DNA from: JACPLA01 sp035291905
GTDB lineage: Bacteria; Bacteroidota; Ignavibacteria; UBA10030
Assembly (NCBI GenBank): GCA_035291905.1
Contig: DATDRF010000244.1
Location: 1-20,886, forward strand
Length of the DNA: 20,886 bases
Direction of reading: 5' to 3'
Position 1 is the first letter of the stretch. Every line of letters begins with the position of its first letter. Shown in pieces: positions 15,344 through 20,886 of this stretch. The notes beneath the pieces are model-generated. The model saw only the letters and a program-made list of their open reading frames with translations, did not search any database and was not told the origin of the DNA. A program made the position numbers and the translations under genes.

Positions 15344-16735
15344 GTGTCACTCATGGTAAGTATTTCGGGAATTCGGGGGATTGTCGGCTCAAGCCTTATA
15401 CCTGAGACGATTGTCAAGTACACGTCGGCCTTCGCCGAATACTGCAAAAGGGGAAGGATTGTCATAGGCCGCGATGGACGTATAACAGGCAAGCCCATCG
15501 CTCATATTGTATCGTCCACGCTCCTCTCCATGGGCTGCGACGTTGTTGCCATAGGGACCTGCCCCACGCCCACCATCCAGCTCGCCGTCGAGCGCTCGAA
15601 AGCCGCCGGGGGGATCTCCATCACCGCAAGCCACAATCCGCTGATCTGGAACGGCCTCAAATTCCTTGATTCTACAGGGCTGTTTCTCGATGCCGAGCAG
15701 AACCGCGACTTCTGGGCCATCGCAGATTCTCCGAACCGCACTTATGCCCTCTGGGACAAAATGGGCCGGCACACACCCGCTGAGGAATTTGTCGACGATC
15801 ACATTCAGGCCATTCTTGATCTTCCGTATCTCAATCTCCGGGGCCTTCGAAAAAGGAGATTCAAGGTCGTAGCGGACTGTGTGAATGCCGCCGGCGCCGT
15901 CATTGTTCCTCCCCTCCTTCGCAAGCTGGGGTGCAGGGTGGTCGAAATGAACTGCGATCTTTCCGGGGTTTTCGCACACGCCCCTGAGCCCTTGCCCGAA
16001 AACCTCGGATCACTTCGGCGCCGCGTCAAACAGGAGAAAGCAGATCTTGGAATCGCTGTGGATCCCGACGTCGACCGATTGGTGTTGATCGATGAGCGAG
16101 GAGAACCGTTCGGCGAGGAATACACCATCGCCAGCGTCGTGAAGTTTGTCCTTGAGTGCGAAACGGCTTCATCGCAAAGAGGGAGAAAGAAGACCCACGG
16201 TCCTCTTCGGGTTGTCACCAACCTCTCCACAACGAGGGCGGTTGATGATATCGCCCGACAATACGGGGCGGAATCCATCCGGACCGCCGTGGGGGAAATC
16301 AACGTGGCGAAGAAGATGAAGGAGATAGGCGCCATCGTCGGTGGCGAGGGGAGCGGCGGCGTGATTCTCACGAAAGCCCATCTGGGCCGCGATGCCTCCG
16401 TGGGAATAGCGCTTACCCTGCAGCACCTGGCGGAATCCGGCGGAACGCTCTCGCAACTCAAGCAGTCACTTCCCCAATACTCTATCACGAAAGGGAAGAT
16501 CGACATCGGTTCACTCAACCCCGACGAAGTTCTCGACCGTCTCAAACGCCGTTTTGCGGACCGGGGAACCGTGTCGACGATCGACGGGCTCAAGGTTGAC
16601 TTCCCCGATTCATGGGTGCATGTGCGAAAGTCCAACACTGAGCCCATCCTGCGCGTGATCGCGGAAGCCGGCGACAAGGCCCGGGCCGACGAGCTCGTGG
16701 GCGAGTTCAGCCGGGCAGTGCATCCCGATTCATAA
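15344..16735 (+). CDS. glmM: Phosphoglucosamine/phosphohexose mutase (archaeal GlmM-type)
   Basis: A 463-residue alpha-D-phosphohexomutase from the GTG at 15344, which gives a sensible MSLMVSISGIRGIVG start; a TTG at 15332 and an ATG at 15353 are alternatives, and none has a strong ribosome-binding site. Motifs are the phosphoserine loop ITASHNP (Ser96), the metal loop DPDVDR (240-245), the sugar loop GGEGSGG (333-339) and the phosphate loop RKSNTEP near the C-terminus. The enzyme interconverts 6-phospho and 1-phospho sugars, supplying amino-sugar or other nucleotide-sugar pathways. The GEGSGG loop resembles the archaeal GlmM/PMM group (GEGNGG) more than classical bacterial GlmM (GEQSGH), so the exact sugar is uncertain. 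It is followed by the EutN-like gene after 14 bases. Confidence 0.85.
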   Translation: MSLMVSISGIRGIVGSSLIPETIVKYTSAFAEYCKRGRIVIGRDGRITGKPIAHIVSSTLLSMGCDVVAIGTCPTPTIQLAVERSKAAGGISITASHNPLIWNGLKFLDSTGLFLDAEQNRDFWAIADSPNRTYALWDKMGRHTPAEEFVDDHIQAILDLPYLNLRGLRKRRFKVVADCVNAAGAVIVPPLLRKLGCRVVEMNCDLSGVFAHAPEPLPENLGSLRRRVKQEKADLGIAVDPDVDRLVLIDERGEPFGEEYTIASVVKFVLECETASSQRGRKKTHGPLRVVTNLSTTRAVDDIARQYGAESIRTAVGEINVAKKMKEIGAIVGGEGSGGVILTKAHLGRDASVGIALTLQHLAESGGTLSQLKQSLPQYSITKGKIDIGSLNPDEVLDRLKRRFADRGTVSTIDGLKVDFPDSWVHVRKSNTEPILRVIAEAGDKARADELVGEFSRAVHPDS

Positions 16736-16749
16736 CCACGAGGGAGGCC

Positions 16750-17022
16750 ATGATACTCTGCAAGGTAACGGGCACGATTGTTTCGACTCAAAAGAATCCC
16801 TCATTGAAGGACCGCAAGCTTCTGCTCATTCAGGCGATGAATCTTGACGGCACACTGAGCGGCCGAGATATCCTCGCCGTCGATGATGTCGACGCGGGTG
16901 TGGGGGACACCGTTCTGGCTATCCAGGAAGGCGCCGGTGCGCAGCAAATCCTTCAACGAAAAGATGTACCTGTTCACACAGTCATAGTCGCCGTCGTCGA
17001 CGGGTATTCGTTGGAAGAATAG
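16750..17022 (+). CDS. EutN/CcmL family microcompartment vertex (BMC-P) protein, isolated
   Basis: A 90-residue protein with the pattern of the pentameric bacterial microcompartment vertex family: VTGTIVSTQKNPSLKDRKL at 6-24, LLIQAMNLDG, then AVDDVDAGVGDTVLAIQEG (43-61) and a closing VIVAVVDG strand. Full-length family members are 80-100 residues and cap the corners of carboxysomes or metabolosomes. The segment after Gly61 (GAGAQQILQ) departs from the usual GSSAR. A strong GGGAGG site 2 bases or so before the ATG region supports the start. It sits between a sugar mutase and dprA with gaps of 14 and 23 bases, and no BMC hexamer or encapsulated enzyme is nearby. Confidence 0.88.
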   Translation: MILCKVTGTIVSTQKNPSLKDRKLLLIQAMNLDGTLSGRDILAVDDVDAGVGDTVLAIQEGAGAQQILQRKDVPVHTVIVAVVDGYSLEE

Positions 17023-17045
17023 TCAACCGATTTTTGGGGGGAAAC

Positions 17046-18140
17046 ATGTCTGATGTCCACAGCCTGCTCTGCTTGTCTGCTGTCCCGCGTCTCGGCCCGC
17101 TGAAGATCCGATCCCTTGTCGCTCACTTCAAGAGTCCGGAAAATGTCCTCAAGGCCACACCTCGTGAATTGGTCCGTGTGAAGGGAATTGACATTTCGCT
17201 TGCCGCCGCCATCCCGCGCGAGATTGACAGACAATTTGCCGACAACCAGCTCTCAAGAGCCGAAAAGGCCGGGGTTGACGTCATCACCCTCTGGGATGAC
17301 GACTACCCTGACCTCCTCAAGAAGATCTACGATCCTCCACCGCTTCTCTTTGTCTCCGGAAAACTCGACCCCCGCGATGCTTTTTCCATTGCAGTGGTCG
17401 GTACTCGGAAGCCTAGCCCTTATGGTCAGAAGACGGCCGCTTCGCTTGCCGCTGCGCTCACGGGACTTGGCCTTACGGTGATCAGCGGCCTTGCACGCGG
17501 AATTGACACGATCGCACACCTAACCGCCCTTGACGCAAGAGGAAGGACACTCGCAGTAATCGGATCCGGCATTGACATCCCCTACCCACCCGAGAACCGC
17601 GACCTCATGCGAAGGATTGCCCACTCGGGGGCTGTGCTCTCGGAGTTTCCCATGGGGACAAAGCCCGATGCCCCGCACTTCCCCAGGCGGAACCGCATCA
17701 TCAGCGGCCTCGCTCTTGGAACGGTCATCGTAGAATCACTGGAAGACGGAGGAGCAATGATTACCGCCACCACGTCGCTCGATCAAAACCGGGAGGTGTT
17801 TGCCGTCCCAGGGAGCGTTTTCGAAAAGCGAAGCTCGGGACCGCACAAACTCATTCGAGAAGGACAAGCCACGTTGATCAACAGTGTTGAAGACATAGTA
17901 GATGAACTCCAAGTCAAGCTCAGGCCGATCCTCAAGCGGGATCGCGTACAACGCCCACTCCCGCCCTTGACACTTTTCGAGCAAACCGTCCATGGGCTGC
18001 TCGGGGACGATCCGATGCATATCGACGCGATTTCGGACCGGGCACGCATGTCGACGCCGGATACACTTGTTTCTCTGCTATCGCTGGAATTCAAAGGGTT
18101 GGTAAAGCAACTGCCGGGAAAGATGTTCCTGCGAATGTGA
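17046..18140 (+). CDS. dprA: DNA-processing protein DprA
   Basis: A 364-residue protein from the ATG at 17046, which has GGGGGGA 4 bases upstream; a TTG at 17034 lies before that site and is disfavoured. DprA binds incoming single-stranded DNA and loads RecA during natural transformation. The N-terminal SAM/HhH-like part spans about 1-65. The Rossmann-like DprA core carries VGTRKPSPYG (118-127), SGLARGIDTIAH (147-158), GSGIDIPYPPEN (173-184), PHFPRRNRIISGL (210-222), ESLEDGGAMITA and EVFAVPGS. Residues about 305-364 form the C-terminal winged-helix domain. It ends 2 bases from the convergent small-protein gene. Confidence 0.95.
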   Translation: MSDVHSLLCLSAVPRLGPLKIRSLVAHFKSPENVLKATPRELVRVKGIDISLAAAIPREIDRQFADNQLSRAEKAGVDVITLWDDDYPDLLKKIYDPPPLLFVSGKLDPRDAFSIAVVGTRKPSPYGQKTAASLAAALTGLGLTVISGLARGIDTIAHLTALDARGRTLAVIGSGIDIPYPPENRDLMRRIAHSGAVLSEFPMGTKPDAPHFPRRNRIISGLALGTVIVESLEDGGAMITATTSLDQNREVFAVPGSVFEKRSSGPHKLIREGQATLINSVEDIVDELQVKLRPILKRDRVQRPLPPLTLFEQTVHGLLGDDPMHIDAISDRARMSTPDTLVSLLSLEFKGLVKQLPGKMFLRM

Positions 18141-18142
18141 AC

Positions 18143-18352
18143 TCAGGCGTGGGCCAATCGGGGAGCTCGTACCTTCTTCGATCTCTTTTTTCTGGAAGGT
18201 ACAACAGGAAAACGCCCAATGACGCGTTTACTCCCTATCATCGTCCTCATCTCTGAATCACAGTTTCTGATGAACGCAAAGAATCGCATGAAGAGAAACA
18301 CGGCGACTGAGTAGACAAGAAGCACAAGCAGGAGTATCAATGCGATGTCCAT
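18143..18352 (-). CDS. Small single-helix membrane protein, unrecognised
   Basis: A 69-residue protein. Residues 3-30 are strongly hydrophobic (IALILLLVLLVYSVAVFLFM) and form one membrane helix. A short linker and a basic tail (RKKRSKKVRAPR) follow, so the tail would face the cytoplasm. I do not recognise a family. Its start lies 2 bases after the stop of the upstream gene (TGA-CC-ATG), so the pair is probably translated together. The open frame is short and composition alone cannot prove expression. Confidence 0.5.
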   Translation of the reverse strand: MDIALILLLVLLVYSVAVFLFMRFFAFIRNCDSEMRTMIGSKRVIGRFPVVPSRKKRSKKVRAPRLAHA

Positions 18353-18354
18353 GG

Positions 18355-18792
18355 TCAGAAGTCCTCGTAGACTTTTGCGGGGCGGGCGTGATGAGCGCGA
18401 ACAGCGTTGACCGGAAGGGGCCGCGGAAGCGGAAGCCTCTGTCGCTCATCCGGCACGGTAATGGACGGTCGTGCCTGAGAAGAGGGGAATTCAAGATTCG
18501 TGAGCTGACCGCGTCCGTCAACAACGGCCTGCATGTAGCAATCTGCACCTTCGAGAGACACGGCTTTCACAACGATGGCATTCGGCAGGATTCGAACGAC
18601 CTCGAACCGAGCTCTCTTGTTCAGCTCGAAGCGGCGGGGAAGGAGATAAACAAAACCGCCGTTGCTTGCATCGTAAACCCCATTCCCCCCTTTCTTTGCT
18701 CGGGTGCGAATGCGATGACGATACGCGTCAGCGGCAATCTCGTTCAGATCATTTAAAACAAGTTGTAGGGAGCTACTATTTTGCCAATCCAT
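18355..18792 (-). CDS. Unrecognised protein resembling the globular part of a pilin-like protein
   Basis: A 145-residue protein from the ATG at 18792; a TTG at 18816 would add eight residues, and an in-frame TAA lies five codons above that. Residues about 9-35 (LQLVLNDLNEIAADAYRHRI) suggest an amphipathic helix, followed by a GGNG loop and a beta-rich stretch ending VDGRGQLTNLEF near 110. The tail of about 35 residues is rich in Pro, Arg and Ala and looks disordered. The helix, Gly-rich loop and beta arrangement remind me of the globular domain of pilin-like proteins in this phylum, but the hydrophobic N-terminal pilin helix is absent; this is from memory and uncertain. It has no Shine-Dalgarno site. 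Function is unknown. Confidence 0.5.
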   Translation of the reverse strand: MDWQNSSSLQLVLNDLNEIAADAYRHRIRTRAKKGGNGVYDASNGGFVYLLPRRFELNKRARFEVVRILPNAIVVKAVSLEGADCYMQAVVDGRGQLTNLEFPSSQARPSITVPDERQRLPLPRPLPVNAVRAHHARPAKVYEDF

Positions 18793-18942
18793 TTTTGGGA
18801 GGAAAAATGTTGACAAAGGAGATTCAAATTATGTGCCTGTGCAACACCTCGTGATTTTCTGCGTATATGAACTCTCTTGCGGAAGAATTGACATCCTGGT
18901 AGGTAATGCCGGAGGAAAATTTACACCGCTCACCTGTGGAAA

Positions 18943-18962
18943 CGTGTGACATTTGTCACACG
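18943..18962. promoter_or_regulatory. Perfect CRP/FNR-family operator-like palindrome
   Basis: CGTGTGACATTTGTCACACG has two perfect 9-base arms around a central TT. It contains TGTGA-N6-TCACA (18945-18960), the exact core consensus bound by CRP in enterobacteria. It lies about 130 bases before the M1 peptidase start and 150 before the divergent minus-strand gene. Which CRP/FNR-family protein would bind it here is inference. Confidence 0.6.
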
Positions 18963-19070
18963 ACGAAGTTTCGTGACACCTCTCACTCCCCTGCCACGAA
19001 TGCGGCCCAGATCGCACAAAGAATTTAAGGCGGACTTCTCGAGCACGACGCCCCGCAGTTCTGCCTCCCC

Positions 19071-19089
19071 AATCCATCGCCTTGACTCT
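19071..19089 (+). repeat. 19-base direct repeat, copy 1
   Basis: AATCCATCGCCTTGACTCT, identical to the copy at 19130-19148. It ends 3 bases before the proposed ATG of the M1 peptidase gene. Confidence 0.9.
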
Positions 19090-19092
19090 CCT

Positions 19093-20760
19093 ATGACCAC
19101 AGCGTACATTCGCGGCACTGTGACCCCGAAATCCATCGCCTTGACTCTACGGTCGCTCCTCTTCTGCGGTTTGACCGCCCCCGGAGCCAGTTATGCCCAA
19201 GAAGCCCCTATTCCCAGGCCCGGATTCGACGTCCTGCATTATGAATTCTCACTTGAGATCCCCGATTCAGGCTCGTTCATCCGCGGGTCGACCGAAATCT
19301 CCGTGAGACAAACGGCACGCGAAGGGGCCTTCCGTTTGGATCTTGTTGACAAGCACGTCATAACTCTGCGGATAAACGACCGATCGACTGCATTTCGGCA
19401 GGACAGCGCGGGATTGTACGTGAATCTCCCGATGCCACGTTCGGTTCCCGACACGTTCCGGGTTGACATTGGGTACGAGGGAATCGTAAAGGATGGTCTT
19501 ATCATCAGGGAAGCTCAAGGCCGATGGACGGCGTTTGGGGACAATTGGCCGAACCGGGCGCGGCATTGGCTGCCGACCGTCGACCACCCCGGTGACAAGG
19601 CGACGGTTACGTGGAGGATCGATGCACCCGCGAATCTGACCGTTATTGCCAACGGAGCTTGCGTCAAATCTGTCCCTTTGGGAGGAGACAATCCCTCAAC
19701 CCCTCGCAGGCTTACGGTCTGGGAGACAAAGCGTCCAATACCCACTTATGTGATGGTCATTGCGGCAGCGCCGCTGGTCTCCAAGAAACTCCGAATGACC
19801 GCAACCGGTTTAAGCGAGTTTCCTGGCGGCATTCCTCAGGCCGTGCACGCGTTCCCTGAGGATCAGGGATACATTCCCGGCCCATTTGAGGAAGCCGTTG
19901 ATATCGTCGAGTACTTTTCCAGGACGATCGGTCCGTTCCCGTACGAAAAACTCGACCATATCCAGAGCTCAACAATATTTGGCGGGATGGAAAACGCGAG
20001 CGCCATTTTCTACTTCGACCAGGGATTCAAGAGGAGGCAAATCAACTCCGGCCTTATTGCGCATGAAACCGCTCATCAGTGGTTCGGCGACGCAGTGACC
20101 CCCGCGGACTGGCCGCATCTGTGGCTCTCGGAAGGGTTTGCCACCTATTGGGCCGAGCTCTGGAGGCAACACGACAAGGGCGATTCGACCTTTCGAGCGT
20201 CGATGACGCATATGAGAGACGGGATCCTCCGTTCGCGAACAACGACGCAGCGGCCGGTCATCGACACGGCGGAATCGCGGCTCATGGCCCTCCTCAATTC
20301 AAACAGCTATCAAAAAGGAGCCTGGATTCTGCATATGCTTCGATCGACTGTGGGAGATACGGCCTTTTATGCCGGAATGCGCCTGTACTACGAGCACTAC
20401 AAGCATCGATCAGCATCTTCACGGGATTTTCAGCAAGCCATGGAAGCAAGCTCTGGAATGGAGCTAGGATGGTTTTTCGACCAATGGTTGCGTCGCCCGG
20501 GCTTCATCAAGGCATCGTTTGAATGGAATACACTGGAGTCGGATCGCGAGGTTCGCCTTACTGTGCAGCAGTCTGGTGTTCCGTATCGCTTCCCATTGAG
20601 ACTTGCAATAGAAACAGATGATGGGAAGTCCGTGGCAGCAACGGTCGACGTCCCCGCTGAAGCGGAAGCAATCATCCGCATTCCGTGGAGCGGCCGACCC
20701 GTGGCCAATATCATTTTTGACCCGTTTGTCCAGCTTCTCTGGAGCATAACCAAGAGGTGA
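19093..20760 (+). CDS. Secreted M1 family zinc aminopeptidase
   Basis: A 555-residue metallopeptidase from the ATG at 19093. The frame stays open back to 18946, but the extra 49 residues look non-coding and would bury the signal peptide. Residues about 13-35 form a signal peptide ending ASYA; a GTG at 19120 would give a neater one. M1 hallmarks are present: the exopeptidase motif GGMEN (297-301), zinc motif HETAH (324-328), the third ligand Glu347 in WLSEGFATY, and the transition-state Tyr406 in YQKGA. It would remove N-terminal residues from peptides outside the cytoplasm. No type IX C-terminal sorting domain is seen, so a periplasmic or lipid-free secreted location is likely. There is no Shine-Dalgarno site at the ATG. 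Confidence 0.9.
   Translation: MTTAYIRGTVTPKSIALTLRSLLFCGLTAPGASYAQEAPIPRPGFDVLHYEFSLEIPDSGSFIRGSTEISVRQTAREGAFRLDLVDKHVITLRINDRSTAFRQDSAGLYVNLPMPRSVPDTFRVDIGYEGIVKDGLIIREAQGRWTAFGDNWPNRARHWLPTVDHPGDKATVTWRIDAPANLTVIANGACVKSVPLGGDNPSTPRRLTVWETKRPIPTYVMVIAAAPLVSKKLRMTATGLSEFPGGIPQAVHAFPEDQGYIPGPFEEAVDIVEYFSRTIGPFPYEKLDHIQSSTIFGGMENASAIFYFDQGFKRRQINSGLIAHETAHQWFGDAVTPADWPHLWLSEGFATYWAELWRQHDKGDSTFRASMTHMRDGILRSRTTTQRPVIDTAESRLMALLNSNSYQKGAWILHMLRSTVGDTAFYAGMRLYYEHYKHRSASSRDFQQAMEASSGMELGWFFDQWLRRPGFIKASFEWNTLESDREVRLTVQQSGVPYRFPLRLAIETDDGKSVAATVDVPAEAEAIIRIPWSGRPVANIIFDPFVQLLWSITKR
19130..19148 (+). repeat. 19-base direct repeat, copy 2 (inside the signal-peptide region)
   Basis: Identical to 19071-19089, with a start-to-start distance of 59 bases. 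It encodes the KSIALTL part of the M1 peptidase signal peptide, while copy 1 is in a different frame. Confidence 0.9.
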
Positions 20761-20812
20761 AACGAATCAGATTCTCCTCAATCCTCCCAACAAAATCAAA
20801 AGGAGTCTTTCT

Positions 20813-20886
20813 ATGGGTGCGCCAATTGTACACTGGGAAATCAATACCAAGAACCCGGGCAAGGTATTCGATTTCTACAAGAACCT
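20813..20886 (+). CDS. VOC (glyoxalase/dioxygenase-fold) protein, 5' part cut by the window edge
   Basis: The frame starts at ATG 20813 with AAGGAG 7 bases upstream and runs off the right edge after 24 codons. The visible MGAPIVHWEINTKNPGKVFD followed by FYKN is the usual first strand and helix of VOC-family proteins (VHWEI, then a helix with FY), where the His is often a metal ligand. These proteins include glyoxalases, bleomycin-resistance-like and many uncharacterised members; no finer call is possible. It lies 52 bases after the M1 peptidase stop. Confidence 0.7.
   Translation, partial: MGAPIVHWEINTKNPGKVFDFYKN

Larger units (their letters stand above)
18793..19092. other. Divergent intergenic region with a CRP-like site
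   Basis: About 300 bases lie between the minus-strand pilin-like gene and the M1 peptidase gene. They hold a CRP-type palindrome, one copy of a 19-base direct repeat, and a 15-codon plus-strand frame (18807-18854) with GGGAGG just upstream. A perfect TTGACA at 18888-18893 has no partner -10 box at 16-19 bases. I found no convincing sigma70 promoter for either gene and no RNA gene. Confidence 0.6.

Noticed and set aside
15805..16791. Minus-strand open frame of 328 codons
   Set aside because: It is antisense to the hexose mutase; rich in Ser/Arg/Pro as expected for a shadow frame.
18340..18756. Plus-strand open frame of 138 codons
   Set aside because: It overlaps the minus-strand pilin-like gene; the minus translation has a more protein-like hydrophobic pattern and coupled neighbour. 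This is a judgement, not proof.
18888..18916. TTGACA as a -35 box for the M1 gene
   Set aside because: No -10-like sequence occurs 16-19 bases downstream (GGAGGA/AGGAAA).
18946..19092. 49-codon N-terminal extension of the M1 peptidase
   Set aside because: It would start inside the CRP-like palindrome, is rich in Arg/Ser/Pro, and would place the signal peptide internally.
1..20886. tRNA, rRNA, CRISPR arrays, IS elements or phage genes
   Set aside because: No cloverleaf, repeat-spacer pattern, transposase or integrase motif was found on either strand.

Overview
The window looks like a chromosomal housekeeping and metabolic region of a bacterium from the FCB group, most likely Bacteroidota or its Ignavibacteria/Kapabacteria relatives. 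The main pointer is a PorQ-type outer-membrane protein of the type IX secretion system. The single-chain (alpha2-type) glycyl-tRNA synthetase and the Tdh/Kbl threonine pathway fit this but are not specific. There are no phage, IS, CRISPR, rRNA or tRNA genes. Genes are tightly packed, often overlapping by 1-14 bases, and several seem to start on TTG or GTG.

Layout. (1) 1-5025, minus: DUF1028 Ntn-type secreted protein, tdh, kbl, an HGSNAT-like membrane acyltransferase and the first 125 codons of rmuC; Tdh and Kbl together turn threonine into glycine and acetyl-CoA. (2) 5121-6840, minus: rsmB and, upstream of it, rpmE (ribosomal protein L31). rpmE has a good promoter and is followed by a strong intrinsic terminator. 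(3) 6965-7900, plus: porQ. (4) 7907-15240, minus: eight genes in one direction with almost no space between them, in transcription order AmmeMemoRadiSam protein A (AMMECR1), protein B (MEMO), a Rossmann/DUF2520 protein, a PHP phosphoesterase, an enoyl-CoA hydratase, glycyl-tRNA synthetase, a secreted TPR protein and a ZIP metal transporter. (5) 15344-18140, plus: an archaeal-type phosphoglucosamine/phosphohexose mutase, a lone EutN/CcmL bacterial microcompartment vertex protein, and dprA. (6) 18143-18792, minus: a small one-helix membrane protein and an unrecognised protein that resembles the globular part of a pilin. (7) 19093-20760, plus: a secreted M1 aminopeptidase, then the start of a VOC (glyoxalase-fold) protein cut by the window edge.

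Points that deserve a second look are: a perfect CRP-type palindrome upstream of the M1 peptidase; a GlyRS gene whose only good ribosome-binding site points to an AUC codon; a lysine-rich insertion in Tdh that replaces part of the zinc-enzyme core; a BMC vertex protein with no shell genes nearby; and an AmmeMemoRadiSam A/B pair with no radical SAM partner in view. Function calls rest on motifs read by eye; no database search was possible.
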